Shown here: positions 15,101 through 24,503 of the stretch, one piece after another
How the letters are laid out: every line of letters begins with the position of its first letter
Numbering within the stretch: position 1 is the first letter of the stretch
Source: an uncultured Alphaproteobacteria bacterium
GTDB taxonomy: Bacteria; Pseudomonadota; Alphaproteobacteria; Micropepsales; Micropepsaceae
Direction of reading: 5' to 3'
Length of the DNA: 64,000 nt
NCBI GenBank assembly: GCA_902825865.1
Contig: CADECX010000005.1
Span: forward strand, 61,306 to 125,305
Program-made: the position numbers and the translations under genes
The notes under the pieces: generated by a model
What the model was told of the DNA's origin: nothing
What the model saw: the letters and a program-made list of their open reading frames with translations, nothing else
Database searches by the model: none

Positions 15101-17089
15101 CTAGGCTTGCAGAACTACGGTTCCCGGGCGCCCCGCGGCCCTGGAAATCTCCTTCATCCGGATAAAAGCGGCCTCAATATCCCGGCAAACCCGGTCGGTG
15201 TCGAAAAGCGGGCTGGTGAGGCGATTTTGCGCCAGCCGGTTGCGCAAATCCTTCAGCCGGTCCGCATCGCCCGCCAAGGACCGCGCCATCGCTTCATAGT
15301 CATCCAGGTCGGACGCGACCAATTCGCCCAGTCCCAGCGTTTCCAGAAGGCTTGCGGCGACACGGCCATCAAACGACGCGCCCAGGCAGGTGAGAAGGGG
15401 CAGCCCCGCCCACAAAGCGTCGCTGGCGGTGGTATGGGCATTGTACGGAAGCGTATCCAAAAACAGGTCCGCCGCTGCGTGCCGCGCCAGATGCGCCGCG
15501 GACGGAAGTTTTGGCGCAAATATCAGCCGCGCCGGGTCCACCTTCTTTGCCGCGGCGGCGGCCCGAAGATTGCTTTGCGCCGTCTGATTATCGGCCAGCA
15601 GCCAAAGCACGCTGCCCGGCACATCCCCAAGCAGGCGCATCCAGGTATCGAACATTCCCGGCGCGATCTTCCATGCCGCATTGAAACAGCAGAAAACAAA
15701 ACCGGTTTCGGGCAGTCCGGCGTCGTGACGGCTTGGGGTTTGCGCGATCTCGCGGCTTTGGTCATTCACCTGATAACAACGCGGCAGGTGGACGATTTTC
15801 TCGCTGTAGAAAGGCTGATCGCCGAGCGGCAGCACGCGCGCATCGGCAACAATATAGTCCAGCCAAGGCGCGCCGATGGTGCCGGGATAGCCCAGATAAT
15901 TCACCTGCACCGGGCAAGGCCGGCGCGCCAATATGCCCGGCCGCGAGCCTTCGGTATGACCCTTCAAATCCACCGCTATGTCGAATTCGCCGTCCCTCAG
16001 CAATTGCGCCACCTCGGCATCGCTTTGCGCACGCACGTCGAGGAAATGGTCGAAGGCCCGCACGAGGCGGGCGCGCATGGCGCTGCCGTCATCCCGGCAA
16101 AAAGAGACGGCGGTGATTTCAAAACGCGCCCGGTCATGCCGCTCGATCAGGCCCGCGATCAGATCGGCGGTGGCGTGCCGGCGAAAATCATCCGACAGAT
16201 AGGCGATACGGATGCGGTCATGGCCATACTGTGCGCCCGCCCATAGGGGTGCGTCCACGGGCGGTACCCGTGCGGCAACGAAATTCTCGCTGCAGCGCCG
16301 CCGCAGCGCGCCGTCATCGCTCAAGGGCAGAAAAGAAAGCGGCGCGACTACGCCGCGCTTATCGCGGACCGCTTCGATTGCCCGCGTCTGAATTTGCGGC
16401 CAGCGGGCGTGATCGCAACCACCTTCCACCGCGCTGACCAGTCCGCCCAGCAAATAGGGATGATCGGGCGCCAGCTTGCCCGCCGCCTCGAAGGCCGCGA
16501 AAGCCTGGTCATAGCGTTCGAGCTTGAGCAGAATCGTGCCGGCGTTGAAAGCAGCGCTGAACCGCCCCGGATTCAATTCCAGCGCCCTTGCGTAAGCGGC
16601 CAAGGCCTCGTCATAGCGCTCCACCAGCCACAGCGCGCCGCCCAAGCGGAACCAGGCTTCGTCATAGCCCGGCGCCAGACGGAGCAGAAGCTGATAGTCC
16701 TGGAGCGCGGCGCCGGCCTGCCCCATCGCGGTGAGAAGATTACCGCGATACAGCAATGTCAGCGCATTGTGGGGATTGAGCGCCAGAGCCAGGTCGTAAT
16801 CTGCCATTGCCTGATCGCGGTGCCCAAGCTCCTCGCGCGCCATGCCAAACTGGGTCCGCAGATCGGGATCTTTCGGCGCTTCGCTCAGCAAGGGCTCCAG
16901 ACTGGCAATCGCCTCGGCCGGCAAACCCTGCTGCAGTTGCAGCACACCGATCATATAACGTGCCTGGAGATCGCCGTGCCGGACATCGAGAATGCGCCGA
17001 TAGACTTGCTCGGCTTGCGCGAACTGCCCCACCGCGTGCAATTCCATCGCCTTGGCGCGCAGCCGCTCGACCTTGTCGGCGTTGCTCAT
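15101..17089 (-). CDS. TPR-containing GT41 (OGT/SPINDLY-like) glycosyltransferase, copy 2
   Basis: A 662-residue paralogue of the transferase at 12278. About six TPR units cover residues 1-215; the catalytic region runs from about 285 to the end with IAYLSDDFRRHATADL (His305 aligns with the OGT active-site histidine 498), ARRPCPVQVNYLGYPGT, CFNAAWKIAP (UDP-binding Lys) and HTTASDALWAGLPLL. Likely a cytosolic protein O-glycosyltransferase; donor and acceptor unknown. It follows the 2OG-Fe(II) oxygenase gene by 19 bp and precedes the secreted WLDCYY protein, suggesting a three-gene transcript. Confidence 0.88.
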   Translation of the reverse strand: MSNADKVERLRAKAMELHAVGQFAQAEQVYRRILDVRHGDLQARYMIGVLQLQQGLPAEAIASLEPLLSEAPKDPDLRTQFGMAREELGHRDQAMADYDLALALNPHNALTLLYRGNLLTAMGQAGAALQDYQLLLRLAPGYDEAWFRLGGALWLVERYDEALAAYARALELNPGRFSAAFNAGTILLKLERYDQAFAAFEAAGKLAPDHPYLLGGLVSAVEGGCDHARWPQIQTRAIEAVRDKRGVVAPLSFLPLSDDGALRRRCSENFVAARVPPVDAPLWAGAQYGHDRIRIAYLSDDFRRHATADLIAGLIERHDRARFEITAVSFCRDDGSAMRARLVRAFDHFLDVRAQSDAEVAQLLRDGEFDIAVDLKGHTEGSRPGILARRPCPVQVNYLGYPGTIGAPWLDYIVADARVLPLGDQPFYSEKIVHLPRCYQVNDQSREIAQTPSRHDAGLPETGFVFCCFNAAWKIAPGMFDTWMRLLGDVPGSVLWLLADNQTAQSNLRAAAAAKKVDPARLIFAPKLPSAAHLARHAAADLFLDTLPYNAHTTASDALWAGLPLLTCLGASFDGRVAASLLETLGLGELVASDLDDYEAMARSLAGDADRLKDLRNRLAQNRLTSPLFDTDRVCRDIEAAFIRMKEISRAAGRPGTVVLQA

Positions 17090-17108
17090 CGCCGTTTTGC
17101 CAGCGGCG

Positions 17109-17729
17109 TCATTCCAGAATCAGCTTGCTGTTGAAGGCGATGCAGATACGCGTCCCCTCGCCCTGAAATGCCGATACGGAATGTTCAAGCCAGGACGGAA
17201 ACAGATACATGTCTCCCGGTATGGGAGCGACGCGGTGGCGGGTGGCCTGGTAGGGCAATTGGGCCATGGTGGCGCGGGGCCTGGGATCGTAGAAGGAAAT
17301 TTTTCCCGCCTCGCCCGCTTCCAGCGTGGAAGGCGGCGCGGCGACATAATAAACGCCGCTGATATTGGCGCCGGGATGGACATGCAGGCCTTGGGTGTGT
17401 CCGGCCTGGTAAGCAACCGCCCAGCCCCAGAGGATGAAATCCACCTTCTCCGGCGGCTTGGTCAATTCCTGCCGGATGATCAGCCCGGCATAGTCCTGCA
17501 CCGCGCTGAAAATGTGCGGCTTCAGCGCCGCGAGGCCGGGATTCTCGCGCTGGAAAAAATCGTCCTTGGTCTGGAAGCCGCCCTCGGTGGTGGTGCCGGC
17601 GGTGGAATTGGGTTCGCTGGCCGCGATTTGGGCCACCAGCGCCGCCAATTGCAGGTTGACCTCCTCCATGCCGTCGAGATGACGTTTCAGGATGTTGGTA
17701 GGAAAAGCGGAAAGGAGTTGATCGGCCAC
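17109..17729 (-). CDS. Putative 2OG-Fe(II) oxygenase (TIGR02466-like)
   Basis: A 206-residue protein with a double-stranded beta-helix pattern. LHVHPGANISGVYYV gives His116 and His118, and PSWLEHSV gives His183, followed by an Arg about 11 residues later that could bind the 2-oxoglutarate carboxylate. The DPRPRA segment after the core is also typical of the TIGR02466 group. Such enzymes hydroxylate proteins or small molecules using Fe(II), O2 and 2-oxoglutarate. Placed 19 bp upstream of a TPR-GT41 gene, it could hydroxylate residues or sugars in the same pathway. Confidence 0.75.
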   Translation of the reverse strand: MADQLLSAFPTNILKRHLDGMEEVNLQLAALVAQIAASEPNSTAGTTTEGGFQTKDDFFQRENPGLAALKPHIFSAVQDYAGLIIRQELTKPPEKVDFILWGWAVAYQAGHTQGLHVHPGANISGVYYVAAPPSTLEAGEAGKISFYDPRPRATMAQLPYQATRHRVAPIPGDMYLFPSWLEHSVSAFQGEGTRICIAFNSKLILE

Positions 17730-17814
17730 GTCGAGACCTGGGCGTTATGGAATAGTCGATGATAGAGCAAAAAAATGTGATTTAAAGCCGCAAAATCCGG
17801 CTTTTCTTGCGCCC

Positions 17815-19911
17815 TCAGCGCCGCTTTGGCAGAGCGAAGACATACACCGCCTGCCCGGTCTCGGGGCGGCTGACCTCCTGCAACATGGTACGGGGCTTTT
17901 GCACCGGGCTGCCGCCTTGGGTGCCGGTGGTGACCGCAACGAACTGCTCGCCGTCCACGCTGAAGGTCACGGGGAAGCCCTGCACACCGGTACCCAGGCG
18001 CGTATTCCACAAGGTCTTGCCGGTCTTGACGTCGAAAGCGGTGAAGACGCGATCATAGTCGCCGACAAAACCCACGCCGCCCGCGGTGGAAATAATGCCG
18101 GTGAGGAAGGGCGCGCGCTGCTGAAAGGTCCAGATCTGCTTCAGGGTTTTGGCCTCATAGGCGGAGATGCGGCCCAGATTGCCGTTGCTGCCGGGCATTT
18201 CATAGAATTGCTGGCTGCCCGCGCCGAACATGGCGCAGGTCTGGCTGAGCGGGATCAGCAGAAGATCGTCGGGCTGGTCATAACTCATGGCGGGCCAGTC
18301 CTTTCCGCCTTGCGGACTGGGACAGGAAGCCAGCGCCACGCCCGGTTTTTGTTTCAGAATGTCATCCCGATAAGTGGGCCGGCCCGTCTTCTTGTCGAAA
18401 CTCACCCACACATTCTGGAAAACCGTCTCCACCAGACCCAGGAACTTGCCATTGGTGCGGTCCAGCTTCCACAACACGCCGGTCTTGCCCACTTCCAGAA
18501 CGGTTTTCTGGTCGCCATGGTCCACCAGCACACGTTCATAGACCTCGTCCAGGTCCAGCGATTCACCCGGCGCGTTCTGGTAATACCACTGCATTTTCCC
18601 GGTATCGGCATTCAGCGCCAAAGTGGAATTGGAGAACAGCGCATCGCCGTCCGTGCCACGCTCGTCACGCCGCGAGGGCTTGGCCTGGCCGGTGCCCCAA
18701 TAGGTGAGATTGAGCTCGGGATCATAGGACCCCGTGATCCAGGCGTCAGCGCCGGAGCGCTTGTCGTCCGTCAGATTGCCCCAGCTGTCGCCGCCCGGCG
18801 TGCCCTTGCGGGCGATGGTGATGGTCTTCCACAATTGCTTGCCGGTGGCGGTGTCATAGGCGCCGATCCAGCAATGATCCTGCGCCGAAAGATCGTTGCA
18901 GCGGGTCAAGCCGATCAACAGCTTGCCTTTGATGACGGTCATGCCGCCGATCTTGTCACGCTTATTGGTGGAGACCAGGGTGCGCCAAACCTCCTTGCCG
19001 GTGCGCGCGTCCAGGGCATGCAAGGTGGTGCTGGTGGCGGCATAAAACAGCAGGTTGCCGTGCAGCGCCATGGTGCGGTTGGCATTCTCCAGATTGTCCA
19101 ACACCGGGCCGATGCGGTTTTCCCAGATCAGATCGCCCGTCTTCGCGTTCAAGGCTTGCACCGCGTTGGTGCGGTTGTTGGAGACGAACATCGTGCCGTC
19201 ATGAATCAAGGGATTCATCTGCTGGCGGCCGCCCTCGTCCATCGACCAGACCCAGCGCAGTTGCAGGTTGCCCACATTTTCGGTGGTGATCTGTTTGAGG
19301 CGGCTGTAGCTCCAGGCCTGGTAATTGCCGCGATGCATCAGCCAGTCATTCTCGGATGGACGCGTCAGCATCTCGTCGGTGACGGGGGTGTAGTTCTTCA
19401 CCACACCGGCGACGGTAAGGCCCGTTGGCTCGACTGGCGCACGGCGGGCCGGCGCTGCCGCCACCGGCGCGCTCAGCAAGCCGGGCGGGGTTTTGCCGGT
19501 GGCGAAGCCCGCAATCTTGTCCGTGGCGGCGCCCGTAAAGGGACGGGTGCCGGGGGTCGCGCCATTGGCCTGGAAGATGAAAGAAGCGATCTCCTGGTAG
19601 GTCTCGGGCGCCAGCGAATTGCCTTTGCCGAGCGGCATGGACGCCTTGATCACGTCATGGAATTCCTTGGCGCCTCGCGCGCCCCAACTGCTGAGGAACG
19701 CCGATCCCACCAGCGGCGGCGCCTCACCGCTGCCCATCAGCGTACTATTGTGGCAAACCGCGCAATTTTCCGCATAAGCGGCTTGGCCCGCTTTGGCTTG
19801 GGCGGCGGTAAAGGGGCCGGCGGATTGAGTCGCGGCGCTGGTCAGGCCCAGTACGGTAACGGCGACAACCCCAGCCAGCGCTGCGCCCAATTTCAAACGG
19901 TCCATCGGCAT
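17815..19911 (-). CDS. PQQ-dependent dehydrogenase with N-terminal cytochrome c domain
   Basis: A 698-residue periplasmic quinoprotein. It has a signal sequence, a class-I cytochrome c domain with CAVCH (Cys50, Cys53, His54), a Pro/Ala linker (about 130-170) and an eight-bladed propeller starting near [20 protein letters not shown]. Repeated W-docking motifs ([40 protein letters not shown]) support the fold. It would oxidise an alcohol or sugar and pass electrons to its heme. The heme is N-terminal rather than C-terminal as in classical quinohemoprotein alcohol dehydrogenases. The gene begins 6 bp after the CHRD gene. PQQ synthesis genes are not in the window. Confidence 0.88.
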   Translation of the reverse strand: MPMDRLKLGAALAGVVAVTVLGLTSAATQSAGPFTAAQAKAGQAAYAENCAVCHNSTLMGSGEAPPLVGSAFLSSWGARGAKEFHDVIKASMPLGKGNSLAPETYQEIASFIFQANGATPGTRPFTGAATDKIAGFATGKTPPGLLSAPVAAAPARRAPVEPTGLTVAGVVKNYTPVTDEMLTRPSENDWLMHRGNYQAWSYSRLKQITTENVGNLQLRWVWSMDEGGRQQMNPLIHDGTMFVSNNRTNAVQALNAKTGDLIWENRIGPVLDNLENANRTMALHGNLLFYAATSTTLHALDARTGKEVWRTLVSTNKRDKIGGMTVIKGKLLIGLTRCNDLSAQDHCWIGAYDTATGKQLWKTITIARKGTPGGDSWGNLTDDKRSGADAWITGSYDPELNLTYWGTGQAKPSRRDERGTDGDALFSNSTLALNADTGKMQWYYQNAPGESLDLDEVYERVLVDHGDQKTVLEVGKTGVLWKLDRTNGKFLGLVETVFQNVWVSFDKKTGRPTYRDDILKQKPGVALASCPSPQGGKDWPAMSYDQPDDLLLIPLSQTCAMFGAGSQQFYEMPGSNGNLGRISAYEAKTLKQIWTFQQRAPFLTGIISTAGGVGFVGDYDRVFTAFDVKTGKTLWNTRLGTGVQGFPVTFSVDGEQFVAVTTGTQGGSPVQKPRTMLQEVSRPETGQAVYVFALPKRR

Positions 19912-19917
19912 GCCTCG

Positions 19918-20427
19918 CTATCGGGTGGGCGTGTTGAGCTGCGGCAGGAACCAGGGCCCCGCCTGCGGCACACCGGGCGGCGCATCGAAATGCTGCGGCA
20001 ACAGCCAGCCCCAAAGATTGCCGGTCGGCGCCTTCTGGCTGTCGATCTGCACATAGAACCGGCCGGTGCGGAAGGCGATTTTTTGCCTGGCGTTCAAAGT
20101 GAGCTGGCCGGAGACCGTGCCATTGATTGCTTCCGTCACAACCAGATCGACCCCATCACCGCCGGACACGCCGATGGCGGGACTTGTATAGAGACGCGCC
20201 TTGGTCGCGGGCGATGACAGACCGATGAAATTGCCGCTGACGATCAGAATATTGCCGTCGAGCGTGGCGGTGGCTTCGCCGCGGCCCAGCTTTGTAGCCC
20301 TGTTGGCCTGATCCAGCGGCATCGGGCCAAGATTGGCCTGATAGGTCTCAGCCGCGAAAGCCGGACCGGAAAGCAAAACCACCAAACCCAGGGGCGCGGC
20401 GAGACGACGGATTAACCTTTGAGTCAT
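19918..20427 (-). CDS. CHRD domain secreted protein
   Basis: A 169-residue exported protein (signal peptide ending PAFAAETYQ). The mature part resembles a CHRD domain: GRGEATATLDGNILIVSGNF, GGDGVDLVVTEAINGTVSGQLTLN and the closing FRTGRFYVQIDSQ. CHRD domains occur in chordin and in many bacterial secreted proteins without known activity. It overlaps no neighbour but sits 6 bp before the PQQ dehydrogenase, so the two are probably one operon. The start at 20427 was chosen because it leads straight into the signal peptide. Confidence 0.8.
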   Translation of the reverse strand: MTQRLIRRLAAPLGLVVLLSGPAFAAETYQANLGPMPLDQANRATKLGRGEATATLDGNILIVSGNFIGLSSPATKARLYTSPAIGVSGGDGVDLVVTEAINGTVSGQLTLNARQKIAFRTGRFYVQIDSQKAPTGNLWGWLLPQHFDAPPGVPQAGPWFLPQLNTPTR

Positions 20428-20517
20428 GGGCAACCCTTTTTCAGCCGGGGCAAGTCTGGCCCAGCTTCCTGTCCCGTTCAATTGCTTCAGCGAAGCCTTC
20501 GGTACGAAAAGAAGTGA

Positions 20518-20539
20518 CGGCCACCCGTAAAGATGGCCG
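20518..20539 (-). terminator. Possible terminator after the TonB receptor gene
   Basis: A 6-bp stem (CGGCCA 20518-20523 with TGGCCG 20534-20539) lies 25 bp beyond the receptor stop. On the minus strand it is followed by TCACTTCTTTTCG, a weak T-rich tail. Short stem, so only a moderate candidate. Confidence 0.4.
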
Positions 20540-20563
20540 CCGCAAATCTTCCTGGAGATCCGC

Positions 20564-23500
20564 CTAGTGATTGATGCGGAAACCGATGTGATAGAACCGG
20601 CCGAGGGTATCGTACAGCCCCGGATTCAGCGGCGGCGACTGGTTGGCCGGCGTGAACACATAGGCGTTGCCCGGATTCTGGTTGGTGACGTTGTCGATCT
20701 TGAAATAGAGCTGGTTATGCTCGCTCAGGTCATAATGACCACCGATGTCGAAGTAGAGCTCGCCCGGCATATAATTGCTGGACACGGTGGGATAGTTGCT
20801 GGATACGGGCGCCGGACAGGCCGAAGCGCAAGCATACCAGTTGCGATTGATGACGCCCTCGCTGAACCAGCGTTCGTTGACGAACAAGCCCCAAGTGTCG
20901 GTGTCATAGGCCTGATTGAAGAAGATTTTCCAGTGCGGTGTGGCGCCCGCATTGGTACCGGCATTCTGGGTGATAATGGCGCCGATGAAGCCCGGATTGG
21001 TCCGGTTGCTCGACACATTGGTGGCCAGCATGCGGATGGTTGCGTCGCCACCCAGGCCCCAATTGATCGCCTCGTCCACGGCGAAGCGATAACTCACTTC
21101 ATAGTCGAAGCCGTCGATCACCTGCGAGGCCAGATTGACCTGCGGCGTGGTCTGCAAGGTCGGGCTGCTGTGAGTCAGGGCAGCGTTGATCACGCCATTG
21201 ACCGCCCAAGGCTGGCCGTTGGTCTGGATGAAGGAGCACTGGAAGGCATTGCCGTTGAAGCACAGATTGATCTGATCGAACTGGCCAAGCTGGGAGATGA
21301 TGTCCTTGACCCCGATGCGCCAATAGGTGGCCGAGAAATTCAGCCCCGGTATGTAGGAGGGCGACCATACCAGGCCGATTTCCGTGGTCTGACCCTTTTC
21401 CGGCTTGAGGTTCGGATTGGCGGTGATGGGATTGGGCAGCGGGCTGATGGTCCGGTTCGCGGTATCGGCCGGATTGCCCACAGTGCCCGAGCAGCAGGTG
21501 AAGGGATTGGTGACAGAACCATTGTTGACGCGAGCGCCGGCGAACAGTTCCGCCAGGTTGGGCGCGCGCACGTCACGCGACTGCAGGGCACGGATGCGCA
21601 GGCCATCCAGCGGCGTGTCCCAGGTCATGCCCACCTTCCAGGTCTCGACATCGCCCGAGGTGGTGTAGTGGGTGTAGCGACCGGCCAGGTTGGCGTTGAC
21701 CACGCCCCAGTCCTGGTCGTTCAGCAGAGGCACGTTCACTTCGCCGAACACTTCCATTTCATGGAAATTGCCGCGCGCGGGCTGGAAGTTGCCGGCATAC
21801 CAGTTGGGCGCCGCCGGCGGGAAGGCCTGTCCGCCGATGACACTGCCGGCATTCAGCAGCGGATTTCCGGCCGGACCGTAGCGCACACCGTCAAACACCT
21901 CGTTGGCGCAATTGCCGCGCGAGGCGCAGTCGGTCACCGTGTTGATGGCTTCCTCGCGATACTGGAAACCGGTCGCAACGGCGACTTTGCCGGCCCAGTT
22001 CTCCCAGACCTCGCCGGAAACGCCGAAATCGAACACTTCCTGGCGGGTGCGGACGATCTGCCAGGGATTGCGGCCATTGGCGCCCGAGGAGCTGCCATCG
22101 GCGTTCAGGCCCTGGACAAAAGTGCGGGACGCAGCCGTCGGCATATTGGTGCCGATAATGTTGAGCGGCTGGCAACCCACCGAGCGCGCGGCCACAGAAC
22201 GACAGATGACGCTGCCGAGCGGCACGCCGGGGAAGCTGGCCTGATTGCCGGAGGTAACCGTCACCGCATCGATCGCCGCATTGTAATAGGGCGTGATCAG
22301 GATGTTCTCGAGAGCGTTGTGGAAATTGATCTCGCCATGCTGGAAGTAGGTCTTGAACGTCCAATCGATGTCGAACAGGTTGAAGACGCCATCCGAACCG
22401 ATGACATAACGGCGGGTGATGCGGTTGTTGTAATTGGAGACATCCTGCAGCACCGAGTTCAGGGCGCCGTAGGGCATCTTGCCGTTGGTATAGCCCGAGA
22501 CAAATCCGTTCGAGAGCGAATTTCCGCCGTTCGGGCCATTGGCGATATCCGCAGCCGAAGGCGCATAGGCGCCGGCGCCCGCCGTGCCGGCGACGCCAGT
22601 GGCGTTGGTGGCACAGGCTGAAGCAACGGAAGTCGGCAGGAAGGGATTGTCGCAGGCAATATTCAGATTGTCCGACTTGAAGAATGAGTCGGTCGGCTTG
22701 CCCCAGGTCACCACCTCGCTCCAGATCACGCTGCCATAGATTTCGATCTCCGGCGTGATGTCATACGAGACACGGCCGAAGAGATTGCCGCGCACTAGGC
22801 GCGCCACCATGGCGGCATAACCGGTCTGGTTGCCGGCCAGATCGCCGCCAAAGCAGTAACCGCCCGAGGAGCAGCCGTTGATCACGGATGCCGAGCCCGA
22901 TGTTCTGGCCGGAGTTGCGGGCAGCCCGCCAGCGCCGAATCCGTAATCAAACTGGGACGGCACACCGTTGGCGCCGAATTGGGTGCCCTGCAACGGACCG
23001 CGGGTGATCATGCCGCCATAGGCCCACAAGGCATTCTTGCCGTTGAGGCCGTTATACCACATCGGCCCACCGGCCGGGATACCTTGCGCCACGTTGGCAG
23101 GGCAACCACTGGGCTGACACTGGGCCGCGCTGAACATCTGCAACTGCTGCGGATTCTTGTACCACTTGCGGGCGCCGGTGATGCTGTTGACGCCGGCTTC
23201 ACTGGTGAATTCCGCCGAGACTTCGATATGGCCGCGGCCGCCCAGGAAGCTTGTGCCCGCCGCCACTTGAATCTGGGCATGCGGATCATCGGCATAATCG
23301 GTGATGCCGCCGTTGATGTTCATTTTGAAGCCTTCAAACTTCTTGTCGAAGATGAAGTTGACCACGCCGGAAACCGCGTCCGAGCCCCAAGAGGCCGAGG
23401 CGCCGCCGGTCACCACGTCGACCCGCTGCAGCAGCATCGAGGGGAACTGGCTGATATCGACCACGCCCGTAATGTTCGTCGGGATGACACGCTCGCCGTC

Positions 23501-23860
23501 GATCATGATCAGGTTTCTGGCGGTACCGATGCCGCGCAGATTGAGGGCGGACAAACCATTGACACCGTTGGAGGAGCCACCATTGCCCACCGTGACACCG
23601 GTCGAGCCCATCAGCGAGGGGAGCTGGGTCACCGTGGTGAAGACGTTGGTATTCGCCTGCTTCATCAGTTCGTCGGAGTTGATGACCGTGGTCGGCGTCG
23701 GCGCGTCGAACCCGCTGCTCATGATGCGCGACGAAGATGACGTGACGGTTTCCACTTCCTGCGCCATGGCGGGTGCCGACATCAGCAAAGCCAGGACCGC
23801 GGTGCTGCCGGACATGGCAAGGCGGCGCTTCGCGCGAAGCGCGTTCACGTGTGAATTCAT
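20564..23860 (-). CDS. TonB-dependent receptor
   Basis: A 1098-residue outer-membrane receptor. A signal peptide (ending APAMAQ) is followed by a plug domain with VINSDELMKQANTNVFTTVTQL and GIGTARNLIMIDGERVIP, and then a long beta-barrel with many Asn/Tyr/Gly-rich strands (LKPEKGQTTEIGLVWSP, YFDIGGHYDLSEHNQLYFKIDNVTNQNP). The substrate is not predictable; the size and style match the large receptors for plant polymers or siderophores in Caulobacterales and relatives. The ATG at 23860 is preferred because AGGGGAA lies at proper spacing before it, rather than the ATG six codons upstream. No TonB box could be confirmed. Confidence 0.93.
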   Translation of the reverse strand: MNSHVNALRAKRRLAMSGSTAVLALLMSAPAMAQEVETVTSSSSRIMSSGFDAPTPTTVINSDELMKQANTNVFTTVTQLPSLMGSTGVTVGNGGSSNGVNGLSALNLRGIGTARNLIMIDGERVIPTNITGVVDISQFPSMLLQRVDVVTGGASASWGSDAVSGVVNFIFDKKFEGFKMNINGGITDYADDPHAQIQVAAGTSFLGGRGHIEVSAEFTSEAGVNSITGARKWYKNPQQLQMFSAAQCQPSGCPANVAQGIPAGGPMWYNGLNGKNALWAYGGMITRGPLQGTQFGANGVPSQFDYGFGAGGLPATPARTSGSASVINGCSSGGYCFGGDLAGNQTGYAAMVARLVRGNLFGRVSYDITPEIEIYGSVIWSEVVTWGKPTDSFFKSDNLNIACDNPFLPTSVASACATNATGVAGTAGAGAYAPSAADIANGPNGGNSLSNGFVSGYTNGKMPYGALNSVLQDVSNYNNRITRRYVIGSDGVFNLFDIDWTFKTYFQHGEINFHNALENILITPYYNAAIDAVTVTSGNQASFPGVPLGSVICRSVAARSVGCQPLNIIGTNMPTAASRTFVQGLNADGSSSGANGRNPWQIVRTRQEVFDFGVSGEVWENWAGKVAVATGFQYREEAINTVTDCASRGNCANEVFDGVRYGPAGNPLLNAGSVIGGQAFPPAAPNWYAGNFQPARGNFHEMEVFGEVNVPLLNDQDWGVVNANLAGRYTHYTTSGDVETWKVGMTWDTPLDGLRIRALQSRDVRAPNLAELFAGARVNNGSVTNPFTCCSGTVGNPADTANRTISPLPNPITANPNLKPEKGQTTEIGLVWSPSYIPGLNFSATYWRIGVKDIISQLGQFDQINLCFNGNAFQCSFIQTNGQPWAVNGVINAALTHSSPTLQTTPQVNLASQVIDGFDYEVSYRFAVDEAINWGLGGDATIRMLATNVSSNRTNPGFIGAIITQNAGTNAGATPHWKIFFNQAYDTDTWGLFVNERWFSEGVINRNWYACASACPAPVSSNYPTVSSNYMPGELYFDIGGHYDLSEHNQLYFKIDNVTNQNPGNAYVFTPANQSPPLNPGLYDTLGRFYHIGFRINH

Positions 23861-24503
23861 CTGAGTTCCCCTGTTCATTCGACGTCCCCTTGTTTTTTGA
23901 GACTAGTCGATTCCGCCGAATCTAGTGTGACGTGGCGGATATCGCAATCCCTATGACCTTGCTAAATCTCATCTTTTGAAATTTGCCGTCAGTGCTGAAG
24001 CTCCTTTGAAAGAGCGAAATCACGATCCTGTCCCCGAATATGGGACGCCCTTGCCCTCTTCATCGCTGTTGAACAGATCGGCTGTAACGAAAAGAGATCG
24101 CGTTCGGCGCGGGCCGCTGCGCAACGGCCGCGCCTTCCTGTGCCGGCGCGATGCCCGTCCAGCCTGCCCCGGCACCCAACCACGGTGCAGGCAGCGCCGC
24201 AAAAGGCGGAACACGCCAGGGACCTGGTCGAGGAAACCACACGGGCGATGACTCGCAACTGTTCCCCCATTTGCCTGAGAACACAGACAATTTTCTAGTG
24301 GACGTGCGAAGGCGAAATAGTACGAAATAAGGAGAGGTCTCGCGAATGGGGCTAAAAATGCCACACCGCGCCGATCGCCGCCTTCATTTGTAGTTTTGCT
24401 ATCGTTATCAGAGACTTCTGCGGTTATTTTACAACCCGGCCATTTCCCTTATGGTATTACCAATGGCATTTGGGACTCACCTCTGTGGTTTCAGGACTTC
24501 GCG
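23861..24503. other. Long intergenic region between divergent TonB receptor and HTH-TPR gene
   Basis: This 643-bp stretch has no convincing gene. Short open frames exist on both strands but begin without ribosome-binding sites and give Arg/Pro-rich products lacking any fold pattern. The part nearest the receptor holds a promoter-like pair (23919-23947, minus). The part nearest the regulator (about 24290-24500) is AT-richer than its surroundings, as expected for a promoter region of the plus-strand gene. Confidence 0.5.
23919..23947 (-). promoter_or_regulatory. Candidate promoter for the TonB receptor
   Basis: On the minus strand TTGCGA (complement of 23942-23947) and TAGATT (complement of 23919-23924) are separated by exactly 17 bp, about 60 bp upstream of the chosen ATG. 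Each hexamer matches consensus in four of six positions. Confidence 0.35.

Noticed and set aside
17899..22621. Long plus-strand open frames opposite the PQQ dehydrogenase and the TonB receptor
   Set aside because: Both are antisense to genes with clear signal peptides and conserved motifs; the translations are His/Gln/Arg-rich with no fold pattern.
23976..24364. Short open frames in the receptor-regulator gap
   Set aside because: Arg/Pro/Cys-rich, no ribosome-binding site, no signal or domain; treated as noncoding.
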